Of a stretch of DNA of 24,508 nt, positions 8,219 through 16,012 are shown piece by piece. Within the stretch, counting starts at the first letter, position 1; every line of letters begins with the position of its first letter. Origin of the DNA: JADFJB01 sp964464595 (GTDB taxonomy: Bacteria > Zhuqueibacterota > JdFR-76 > DREG01); NCBI GenBank assembly GCA_964464595.1, contig CAYXGW010000091.1, forward strand, positions 1 to 24,508, given 5' to 3'. The position numbers were made by a program, and so were the translations under genes. The notes under the pieces were generated by a model, which saw only the letters and a list, made by a program, of their open reading frames with translations, did not search any database and had not been told where the DNA came from.

Positions 8219-9280
8219 TTAGAATCCTAAGGTTAAGCTAAACCACTGGTTATTATCGAAGAATTTTGCACTACGATAGGCGTAATCGAACATGAGATCA
8301 AAAGCCCCAATGTCCAGATTAATGCCTCCACCGAGGCTTGGCCCAAACAAGAAATCTTCCTCGCTGCTAACGAAAGAACCGGCATCCGAATCGTAACCCA
8401 ATGCATAACCTGCACGCAGGAAGATATAATCGTTGTAATTGAATTCTCCTCCCACACCGTATTGGTCTAAACCAAAGTTGTTATTCATGAAGTTACCTGC
8501 CACGGTCAGCTTATTTGACGCACCAATTGCCAGATCATAAGAAATGCCCAACTCCAAAGTAGTTGGCAGTTCAAAAGAAGCCAGAGGTGTTCGTAAATTT
8601 CTGACACGAGAACCTGGCTCAGTTCCTGCAATTTGAACACGGGTTTCAGTATCAGACCCATCAAATGTCATATTCGGACCCAGGTTTTTGAGCGCAATAC
8701 CGATTTTGATCCCTTCCGGACCGGTGGAATATTGCAAACCAAAATCGAAAGCGACCCCAGACGCACTTTGTGCAGTTATGGATTCGCTTATTAATTTAAG
8801 GTTCGTTCCAAAGAAAATCCTATCAGTCATTTGTCGGGAAAAAGTGAGGCCTAATGTGACAAAAGTGGGGCTAAATACTTCACCAGTCCCTTCCGTTGCC
8901 AATTCGGTTGTGACAGGAATGTCTCCGAAATCTAAAGTTTTAATACTGATACCAAAGTGGCCAACATCGCCCATTTTTGCCGTTACAGCAAAATATTCAA
9001 CATTGATATCCGCAATATAATTAAAATGTGATCCCATTAACTCAGCATTGTACGGCGAAGCAGCAACACCAGCTGGGTTCCAATAGATCGCGTCAACTCC
9101 TTTAATTGCAGATATAAAACTACCGCCCAGGGCTGTACCTCTAGCACCGATCGGCAAAAGCATCTCTAACGCACCAGCTGTTCCTCGGCGTTTGCCGGTC
9201 TGAGCATCTGCATCTATGGCAGAAAAGCTAACTGCCGCAAGCAGCAGGGCGGCTGCTAATACATATCCTTTTTTCTTCAT
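8219..9280 (-). CDS. PorV/PorQ-family outer-membrane beta-barrel protein
   Basis: The start is ATG 9280, eight bases behind AAGGAG; a longer frame opens at 9307 but adds nine residues ahead of this ribosome site. The 353-residue product has a signal peptide (MKKKGYVLAAALLLAAVSFS, cleavage near ADA-Q). The conserved N-terminal PorV/UPF0164 pattern follows: EMLLPIGARGTALGGSF and AIYWNPAGVA. Then come alternating beta strands (FGISIKTLDFGDI; LELGISYDLAIG; YIFLRAGYALGYD) and a terminal phenylalanine in WFSLTLGF, typical of outer-membrane barrels. In the T9SS, PorV binds cargo emerging from the translocon and delivers it to the PorU sortase. Here it directly follows a gene for a T9SS-type cargo, so a cargo-specific shuttle is plausible. 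PorQ or another paralogue of the same fold is the alternative. Confidence 0.85.
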   Translation of the reverse strand: MKKKGYVLAAALLLAAVSFSAIDADAQTGKRRGTAGALEMLLPIGARGTALGGSFISAIKGVDAIYWNPAGVAASPYNAELMGSHFNYIADINVEYFAVTAKMGDVGHFGISIKTLDFGDIPVTTELATEGTGEVFSPTFVTLGLTFSRQMTDRIFFGTNLKLISESITAQSASGVAFDFGLQYSTGPEGIKIGIALKNLGPNMTFDGSDTETRVQIAGTEPGSRVRNLRTPLASFELPTTLELGISYDLAIGASNKLTVAGNFMNNNFGLDQYGVGGEFNYNDYIFLRAGYALGYDSDAGSFVSSEEDFLFGPSLGGGINLDIGAFDLMFDYAYRSAKFFDNNQWFSLTLGF

Positions 9281-9329
9281 TGTAATCTCCTTAATTCCTA
9301 AGTTCACTTATATTTTCTACTACTAGCAC

Positions 9330-9374
9330 CCCGGGCAAAACTGCGAGCTTTCTAACGCTTGCCTTTTTCCCGGG
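9330..9374 (-). other. Intercistronic hairpin between cargo gene and PorV-like gene
   Basis: On the minus strand, CCCGGGAAAA pairs with TTTTGCCCGGG (one bulged G), and an inner GCAAGC/GCTCGC stem has one mismatch. The structure follows the stop of the cargo gene by about 15 nt. No T-run follows on the minus strand, so it looks more like a stability or processing element than a full terminator. On the plus strand a T6 run does follow. Confidence 0.45.
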
Positions 9375-9389
9375 AGTTTTTTGGTTCAA

Positions 9390-12300
9390 TTAAAACACAT
9401 CCAATCTTTCTTCAGTTTGTAAGATAGCCAATTTGAGTATCTTCACACCAAAATCGCCCACAATCCGAGCAAGATACATACCGCTCGCGACAGGAATATC
9501 CCTGAAATTACGTAAATCCCATTTGTCGAACTGGGTTCCAGCGAAAGCCGTAGTTGTGTGATCGATGGTACGAATAAGCTCTCCAGCTAAGGTAAAGATC
9601 TGGATAGTAGCAGCGCCTTCCGGCAGGTGTGTGAACGTCACGAACCGGTTTGCAGGATCACGTTCTTCGATATTAAATCCATTATATGGATTTGGATAAA
9701 CATTGAGTAAATTAGCAGCTTGTGTCTTCGCTAAGGCGGCATCTCCCTTAACAGCCCCAACCGAGGAAAAAGTGAAATTATCTGCAGGTAAATTTACGAA
9801 GTTCGGCGTAATTCTCAGGGTAAAATCCGATTCCTGGAATGGATGGGAACCACGAGTATTCGGCCAAAGGACATAGACCACATCTGCCGCCGGTCCCCAA
9901 TTGACGTCATCGTAAATACCAGCGTCGGGATCATAGTCACTGCTCATCAGGAACGTATATTCGCGCCCACCCAAACCGGTGCCTGCTGCACCAGCAGCGA
10001 TTGGGTTCCAAATAAGATCAGCCAAGCCATTAGCGGCATCTTCAACAAAAACTACATTTACCTGGCGTGGATTGGCCTCGTCTGACACATCAAAAACCTG
10101 GAACGGCGCCCAGCCGATTCCGGCTGCAGGGTAGCCAAGATCGCGGCGATAGGTATAGCAGCGCATCCAGCCCGTAGCTTCGGACATGGTTGGATTGCTG
10201 GTAAACTTCCAATCGTATACGCGGTAATCGGTCGCAGGGACTACTGAGCCGAAGAAGAATTGATTGATATCCAACCCGCCAAAGAGGTGCGAACCGCCCC
10301 AGTTTGTGCCGGATATCCAGCGTGGGCCGCCTTCAAACTCTCTGGCCACCGTATTTATTCCCAACGGCGGGCCGAAGACCTGAATGAAAACCCCGTCCAC
10401 CACAGGAAAATCTCCGTTACCGGCTTCGCCCTGGTTAACCCAACCTGTGACTTTCGTCACCCCACCGGCAGCCACATCCCAAACGATCCCGCCATCGTCG
10501 CGGAAACTGACCGTAAAGTCCTGACCTTTCAAGTCAGATGGATTAACTACGACGGCAGTTGCAACACCATCACCCGGGCCGATATGAGTAACAGTTAACG
10601 AATCCCCAGGGATGGTAGTAAGCCTACCGCCCAATGGCTGGCTTTGCGGCCTTATTGTCAATATATCCATCGGGCTTTCCAACACTTTGGGAATACCATT
10701 AGGATTGTAGCCAAATGCCGTGACGGCGAAATAATATTGTCTATTTTGGATTAGTGGTGCATTTCCGGCAAGGGCATCGGCATTGATACGCAGCCATCTT
10801 TGCACACCACTATCGTTGATATCTTCCACTACTATATTAGCGACTTGACCAAGATCAGCCAGGAATACATCATCACGAATTTCAATGACGCCGTCTAAAG
10901 CGTCGAATGATGCGATTTTCTTGATAGTGGTTTCGGCGGTAATGCTAGGAGCATCAAGTTGGTAGACATTATAACCCTGGAAGGTGTACATGGTGGGGTC
11001 ACCATTCTCATCAATGTCTACTCGGTCCTCAGCTTCATAATCCTCTGCTGAATTATCCCAGGAAATGTAGATGGACTGTTCCTCGGGTGCGACTTCAACG
11101 GTCGGGTTCGGTGGTGATGGGGGTAATGCAAAATTGATGTCATACGCCAACTGGGCGACAGCGTCATTCCTTTTTACCAAGTCTACACTTTGCACACCGG
11201 TTGCGCCCTGGGCAATAATCATACCCATGACGAGTTCCTGGGCATCGCCGTCCGCCAGGGTAAAGGGACCGGCAGACATCAAGAATCGCTTATCCCGATG
11301 GTCGTCATCCAACCAGCCAGTACCCGTGCCCGGATCGCCATCATGCCAGAATTTTGTTTCCTGGTTTGTCAGCGGATTGACTACCGGATCGCCAAACAAG
11401 TCAAAGCCTTGCATAAAATTGTAGGCCTCAGGACCAGTTTCCGGGTCAGAAAGTTGCGGCGGACCGCCATTGATATATTTCGCGAAGGAGGTCATCTCCA
11501 GGTTTTTGAAATCAAACACCTGCACACCGGAAACGGTGGCAATATCACCAGGTGAAGGCACTATCGGGCCCTGGAAAAAATCAAGACCTATTGCCGGGGC
11601 ATTGGCACCGTATGCACCGTCTGCATTGGTTTTGTAGTTGAATCCCAGTGAGAGCTCGATGTCACAGCCAATCAAGTCTAAAGCATCACCAACGTCAATA
11701 TCGTTCCAGGAAGACACATAGGCGTTGGTAATATCCGTTCCGCTCTTGTTAACGAATTCAAACTTCACGAAAATCATGTCGCCAAAAGCGTCCGGCCGGT
11801 TAAAGCCCCAGGCCGTCATACGCTGTTCGATACCCATAATTTTGGTTTCGAAAAGGTTGGTGTGTAACGACTCGTTAAAGTCATTGTAAACCGCCCATGC
11901 CATACTGGTACCCACTAAAGCGGGGCTACCATCCGAATTTACCGGCGCGCCGTCTGCAGCCGGCCAATTGGCATAATCGGGGTTCTTTAACGGATCAGAG
12001 GCATCTGCCTGGGTTATGATGTAAACATGAAAGCCTGCATCTTGCGGATTCGCCGCAACGCCTTCGACGCCCAGATTGGGCTGGCTCACGGTGCCGGGCT
12101 GAAATTCCGTCGAGAACTCCGTCGATGCGGTAACAATTTCACCATTTTTAACGCCGGCAAGCCACATGCCACCGGTAAAGTGGATGAAGTTGCCTGAGCC
12201 GACGGGCCATTCCATGCCGGAAGAACCCGTTGGGTGATAATCTACGATATACCCATCATTTGAAATATAAGTACCGATGCGATTGGGCACCCACAAAGGC

Positions 12301-12443
12301 CGATCAGTAACTGTAATTTTGGCCAGGCTGCGATTCTTATCGGTACGATTCTTGGTTACTCCCGAAATGCCCGGATGGCTGGTGCTAAACACAAAAGCCG
12401 CGGACAACAGCACGAGAGTCATTTTTGCGATGATCTTTCGCAT
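9390..12443 (-). CDS. Large secreted protein with FN3-like region and T9SS-type C-terminal sorting domain
   Basis: This 1017-residue protein starts at an ATG with an AAGGAG site 5 nt upstream. A signal peptide (MRKIIAKMTLVLLSAAFVFS) is followed by a conserved ~400-residue region (DRPLWVPNRIGTYIS; WPVGSGNFIHFTGGMWLAG; WAVYNDFNESLH; SSWNDIDVGDALDLIG; GTGWLDDDHRDKR). An FN3-like segment at ~445-605 contains TVEVAPEEQSIYISWD, TFQGYNVYQL and YYFAVTAFGYN. The last ~105 residues begin LLNVYPNPYNGF, continue with FTLAGELIRTIDH and SGMYLARIVGD, and end KILKLAILQ, the layout of T9SS type A / FlgD-Ig-like sorting domains. It is therefore probably exported and surface-attached or released through T9SS. 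The neighbouring PorV-like gene supports that. The biological ligand is unknown. It has a diverged paralogue at the left edge of the window. Confidence 0.88.
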   Translation of the reverse strand: MRKIIAKMTLVLLSAAFVFSTSHPGISGVTKNRTDKNRSLAKITVTDRPLWVPNRIGTYISNDGYIVDYHPTGSSGMEWPVGSGNFIHFTGGMWLAGVKNGEIVTASTEFSTEFQPGTVSQPNLGVEGVAANPQDAGFHVYIITQADASDPLKNPDYANWPAADGAPVNSDGSPALVGTSMAWAVYNDFNESLHTNLFETKIMGIEQRMTAWGFNRPDAFGDMIFVKFEFVNKSGTDITNAYVSSWNDIDVGDALDLIGCDIELSLGFNYKTNADGAYGANAPAIGLDFFQGPIVPSPGDIATVSGVQVFDFKNLEMTSFAKYINGGPPQLSDPETGPEAYNFMQGFDLFGDPVVNPLTNQETKFWHDGDPGTGTGWLDDDHRDKRFLMSAGPFTLADGDAQELVMGMIIAQGATGVQSVDLVKRNDAVAQLAYDINFALPPSPPNPTVEVAPEEQSIYISWDNSAEDYEAEDRVDIDENGDPTMYTFQGYNVYQLDAPSITAETTIKKIASFDALDGVIEIRDDVFLADLGQVANIVVEDINDSGVQRWLRINADALAGNAPLIQNRQYYFAVTAFGYNPNGIPKVLESPMDILTIRPQSQPLGGRLTTIPGDSLTVTHIGPGDGVATAVVVNPSDLKGQDFTVSFRDDGGIVWDVAAGGVTKVTGWVNQGEAGNGDFPVVDGVFIQVFGPPLGINTVAREFEGGPRWISGTNWGGSHLFGGLDINQFFFGSVVPATDYRVYDWKFTSNPTMSEATGWMRCYTYRRDLGYPAAGIGWAPFQVFDVSDEANPRQVNVVFVEDAANGLADLIWNPIAAGAAGTGLGGREYTFLMSSDYDPDAGIYDDVNWGPAADVVYVLWPNTRGSHPFQESDFTLRITPNFVNLPADNFTFSSVGAVKGDAALAKTQAANLLNVYPNPYNGFNIEERDPANRFVTFTHLPEGAATIQIFTLAGELIRTIDHTTTAFAGTQFDKWDLRNFRDIPVASGMYLARIVGDFGVKILKLAILQTEERLDVF

Positions 12444-12470
12444 ATTATTCTCCTTCTTAAAAAGTTTACC

Positions 12471-12521
12471 ATCACGTCATCCATTCATGCAAGGCATGGC
12501 CAAGTAGAATGACAACGTGAT
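12471..12521 (-). other. Intercistronic hairpin between receptor and cargo genes
   Basis: ATCACGT pairs with ACGTGAT (7 bp), then CATTC with GAATG (5 bp) across a small internal loop, and an inner ATGC-aag-GCAT caps it. On the minus strand a short T5 run follows about 9 nt later. It could act as an attenuator or mRNA-stability element setting cargo levels relative to the receptor. Confidence 0.45.
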
Positions 12522-12546
12522 CACTGAATATTCTTAACTTCACTGC

Positions 12547-15378
12547 TTACCTAATCTCAAACCGCATACCAAAACGGATTTGACGTGGAGTATCATAATT
12601 AAACGGACTGTCTATGCGCGCATTGTAGTACGACGGGAAATTCTCTCCGTGCAGGTCAATAAAACGCTGCCCTTCTCCTGTTGCCAGCCAACCGTCAGTA
12701 TCGGGCTCGCCTGACTGCTCATAAACACTACGCACATTTTTACTATCTAGCATATTGATCACCCACACATAGGCATTGAGATTAATACCGGTAATGGAAA
12801 ACCACTTATCCACTTTCAAATCTAACTGCGAGATAAATGGGGTGTAAGAACTATTGATCTGAGCTTGTGGGCGGTTTTGCGCCGCCGGACCCGTGCCAAA
12901 TATCGCAGAACGCATATGGCCGGGTGTGTAAGGCCTGCCGCTGCCAAATGTGAACAGCATGTTCACACCCAAACGGCCGAACGGATGCCCACCCATAAAC
13001 ATCGGGCCTTCGCCGTCTGTGGTTCTGAAATCTAAGTTAATAGAACCGGTATGACGCTGATCAAAGCTTAGCGGTGCGACAAATGATGGATACACCGGCG
13101 GACTACCCAGCCAGTTGATCGCGAAAGCATCATTAGCAGTAGAGCCTGTGCCGCCTGCGAACTGCAGGGTATAAGAAGCAAGGGCAGAAACGTGCTGGGT
13201 ACGGCGCATCTCAAATGTCGCGGACAATCCCTTAACCGTGCCATAATCTCCGTTTACAAAAGTCGCAAAGGTCGTCTGGTTTACATTAAGATTACGCGCC
13301 TGTACCAGGCCGTCTATCTCTTTGTAATAGGCGGTAATATCCAGAGCGGCATTATCACCTATTTGCTGGCGGAACCCGAACTCATATGACGTTGTCCTAA
13401 CCGGTTCCAGCAGCGGGTTATCTAGGGTCACAAAATTGCCGGCCTGAAGTTGGTTGGCAAGCTCAGGATAGGCAGCATGCAATTGTGAGAGATTCGGCGA
13501 CTGCGTAAATTTACCATACTGGGCATGGAACACTGTTTCATCGGTGACCGGGAAAGAAAGACCGATTCTTGGATTGATATCGCTATATGTTTTAGGATCT
13601 TGAAGCTGGGCTGGATCGATATTGCCTTCAGAGGTTAGGATAATGTTGGACGGATCAGCGAAGGTCGCCTCATCGGTATCAAAATAATCCCAGCGCACGC
13701 CGATGTTTACAATAAGATCCCTGAATTCAAGCTTGTCTTGCACATAAAATGATGCAATGACAGGATGACGGGGCGCAAAAAGTCCGTCGTCCACTTCTTC
13801 AGTCCCTAATATGTTATATCCGATAGGTTCTGCAAATGCCGAACGATAGATCTGTTCGTCGGCTGCAGTAGGATTTGAATTTCGCGCGGAACCAACACGA
13901 AGTCCACTAACCTGGTACCTGCGAATGGTGTTTTTCCGGTACTCAAAACCGCCCTTCAACTCATGAACCCTGCCGGACTGATGAGTAAAATCTGCTCTTA
14001 ATCCAATATATGTGCTCTTGTTCTTGGTATATGTACCAGGAGTTGAACCTGCAGCCGAAAAATTAGCGAAGGCAGCATTTGTGCTCGGGTTATTACCCGG
14101 GGAACGCAATCCTGGATTGGCATCGATATCACCATAGTCCTCCACATTTTCAAAGAAGCGCGAGTCTCCGCTCTGGAACTCCGTTTGGTAATAACTTGCG
14201 ATGGCCGTGTAAAATGTGCTCGAACCAAGCATGTGGGTAGCCTTTATGGAGTAAGAATCGGTATCTCGGACACTTCGTAAATTCAATGCTGAATTGAAGA
14301 GGGAATAAGCTTGGTTGTAACTACGCCAGGCATCCCTTGTAGAATTGCCGCCAATCTTTAATCGCAGGGGCTCAAGGTCTATCCTGACGTTGCCGTTCCA
14401 GTTCCAGCGCCCAAGCGCGTTATTCGGCAATGGCCCTCCACTCATAAGGACATTCCCGGTAACTGCATCAACGCCGACCGGATGTAAGCCACTCGAGGTG
14501 CGACGATCACGCTGAAAAAATCTTTCACCGGCAACGTAGAAATTGATCTTATCACTTCCTGGCACAGGACCGCTGAGCGCGAGATCATAGATACTATAGC
14601 CATAAGAAAATGCGCCAAGTTTCTCCTCAGTCTTCGATAGGAACTCATCGGAGATAACTTCACCGAATAAAACATATTGAGAGCCACCGGTTTTGGTCGT
14701 GACCTGGACAATACCCGAATTGGCATTTCCAAATTCCGCATTGAATCCTCCAGCTTGCGACTGTACCTCTTCGATAGAGCTATTGATTAAGTCGCCACTA
14801 CGACCCATATTCCACGGATCGTTTTGAATCACGCCATCGATCATGTATAGAACTTCATCCGGACGGCCACCGCGAATATATATCGTTCCTCCAACCTTCA
14901 CAACCCCACCGGTCAAGGCAACAACATTCTGGTAGCCGCGAATCGGAAGATTCTCGATCTGGTCTGATGTAACGATGTGAATCTCGTTGGTCGCGTTCTT
15001 ATTAACCAATGGCCGCTCAGCGACAATCTCCAACGCCTCCACTTGGATCGAGGATTGGTTTAGTGTGAAATCCCGGCTCGTGGTAAGGTTGGGGATCACA
15101 CGAATGTTGGATATCGCCTTGGCCTGGTAGCCGATAAAGTTCGCTCTAATCGTATATAAACCTGGGGGTACTGCTAGGATAACATAAACGCCGTTCAGAT
15201 CAGCAGAAGCGCCCAGAGTTGTTCCTTCTATTGAGATATTTGCACCAGGAAGCGGATCACCCGTTGCCTCGTCTGATACAATGCCACGCACTTTACCGAT
15301 GGTTTGTGCTAACATTAATCCCGGTAATAATAGGGCAAGAACCAGGATTCCAATTATTTTTACATATGATTTGTTCAT
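12547..15378 (-). CDS. TonB-dependent receptor with N-terminal carboxypeptidase-regulatory-like domain
   Basis: The 943-residue product starts at ATG 15378, seven bases behind GGGAGG. A signal peptide (MNKSYVKIIGILVLALLLPG, cleavage near MLA-Q) precedes a CarboxypepD_reg-like beta-sandwich at ~28-113 (GKVRGIVSDEATGDPLPGAN, TTLGASADLNGVYVI, GLYTIRANFIGYQ). A plug domain at ~125-235 contains IRGGRPDEVLYMIDG and GGFNAEFGNANSGIVQV. A long beta-barrel follows to the C-terminus (RQIRFGMRFEIR). The layout matches Oar/SusC-like receptors of Bacteroidota relatives. These use TonB-ExbBD energy to import ligands or take part in protein display at the outer membrane. No SusD-like partner is next to it; instead the secreted T9SS-type protein follows 103 bp downstream. 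The substrate is not evident. Confidence 0.92.
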   Translation of the reverse strand: MNKSYVKIIGILVLALLLPGLMLAQTIGKVRGIVSDEATGDPLPGANISIEGTTLGASADLNGVYVILAVPPGLYTIRANFIGYQAKAISNIRVIPNLTTSRDFTLNQSSIQVEALEIVAERPLVNKNATNEIHIVTSDQIENLPIRGYQNVVALTGGVVKVGGTIYIRGGRPDEVLYMIDGVIQNDPWNMGRSGDLINSSIEEVQSQAGGFNAEFGNANSGIVQVTTKTGGSQYVLFGEVISDEFLSKTEEKLGAFSYGYSIYDLALSGPVPGSDKINFYVAGERFFQRDRRTSSGLHPVGVDAVTGNVLMSGGPLPNNALGRWNWNGNVRIDLEPLRLKIGGNSTRDAWRSYNQAYSLFNSALNLRSVRDTDSYSIKATHMLGSSTFYTAIASYYQTEFQSGDSRFFENVEDYGDIDANPGLRSPGNNPSTNAAFANFSAAGSTPGTYTKNKSTYIGLRADFTHQSGRVHELKGGFEYRKNTIRRYQVSGLRVGSARNSNPTAADEQIYRSAFAEPIGYNILGTEEVDDGLFAPRHPVIASFYVQDKLEFRDLIVNIGVRWDYFDTDEATFADPSNIILTSEGNIDPAQLQDPKTYSDINPRIGLSFPVTDETVFHAQYGKFTQSPNLSQLHAAYPELANQLQAGNFVTLDNPLLEPVRTTSYEFGFRQQIGDNAALDITAYYKEIDGLVQARNLNVNQTTFATFVNGDYGTVKGLSATFEMRRTQHVSALASYTLQFAGGTGSTANDAFAINWLGSPPVYPSFVAPLSFDQRHTGSINLDFRTTDGEGPMFMGGHPFGRLGVNMLFTFGSGRPYTPGHMRSAIFGTGPAAQNRPQAQINSSYTPFISQLDLKVDKWFSITGINLNAYVWVINMLDSKNVRSVYEQSGEPDTDGWLATGEGQRFIDLHGENFPSYYNARIDSPFNYDTPRQIRFGMRFEIR

Positions 15379-15674
15379 GAATGAACCTCCCGTTTAGTTA
15401 TTTTATTGTTTTTGAAACCCCTAACGGTAGCGAAACATATTTCTGCCCCACCGCCTCCTTCCTTTATTTGAGGGTTATTAGTTATGACTAGTAACAAACA
15501 TTTTTGCAATACACCACCTCCTTTTGCATTAAAAGATTCGCATGTTTGTAAAGTAGACATGGATTGATAGAAAATTGTACTCATAGTTTTATTAGTGGAA
15601 TACACTTTTGTAAAATATGCATGCAAACGGAAAGAAGTTTTAATGATAAATTCATCTGAGGATTGTAGTAACAA
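15375..15674 (-). CDS. Possible leader ORF overlapping the receptor start (99 codons)
   Basis: A TTG-initiated frame of 99 codons fills the leader between the candidate promoter and the receptor. Its TGA overlaps the receptor's ATG as ATGA, the pattern of translational coupling. A GGAGGT lies 13 nt upstream of the TTG, which is longer than ideal. The product has no signal peptide, no recognisable family and two glycine-rich spots (AKGGGVLQ, KEGGGGAE) that mirror GGAGG-type DNA. It may be only a chance open frame in an AT-rich leader. Confidence 0.2.
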   Translation of the reverse strand: MLLQSSDEFIIKTSFRLHAYFTKVYSTNKTMSTIFYQSMSTLQTCESFNAKGGGVLQKCLLLVITNNPQIKEGGGGAEICFATVRGFKNNKITKREVHS

Positions 15675-15715
15675 TTTATATTAAATTACCTCCGAACGGT
15701 TTTTTAACAGTGCTT

Positions 15716-15744
15716 AATGTAGGCTTTTTTTAAAAAAATGTCAA
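15716..15744 (-). promoter_or_regulatory. Sigma70-like promoter for the receptor-cargo-PorV operon
   Basis: On the minus strand a perfect TTGACA (15744-15739) is followed after exactly 17 bp (T7A7GCC) by TACATT (15721-15716), a 4/6 match to TATAAT. Transcription would start near 15709 and give a leader of ~330 nt before the receptor ATG. The T7A7 spacer tract may bend the DNA. Confidence 0.55.
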
Positions 15745-16012
15745 TAAAAAAATTGCAAAAACGAAACATTCAAAATTTATTGTCGTAAGGGCTTATTTTT
15801 TTTAACAAAAGAAATTAAAAACTCTATTCAAATTATTCCAATTTTTTTTCGTATAATTATCTTTTTTGGTATTGTTATCGATATAACAGGCTTTTAATTA
15901 TTAGGACTAATTGTTATAAAATAACTGTAAAATTTTAAGTAGGCAAGATTTTTTGAAAAAAAATTTTAAATTTTATTAACATTTCGATACAATTTAGGAC
16001 GTCAAATCCGCC
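15745..16012. other. Very AT-rich intergenic spacer
   Basis: Poly-A/T tracts dominate between the operon promoter and the EpmA-like stop codon. I see no gene, tRNA or convincing terminator. Together with the leader this makes a 634-bp stretch lacking a secure coding region. Confidence 0.5.

Noticed and set aside
10260..11555. Plus-strand frames of 112-121 residues within the cargo gene
   Set aside because: They lie antisense within the well-supported 1017-residue coding region and show no family features or ribosome sites.
15745..16012. Hidden tRNA or small RNA in the AT-rich spacer
   Set aside because: No GTTCRANNC-type T-loop or cloverleaf arms were found on either strand by eye.
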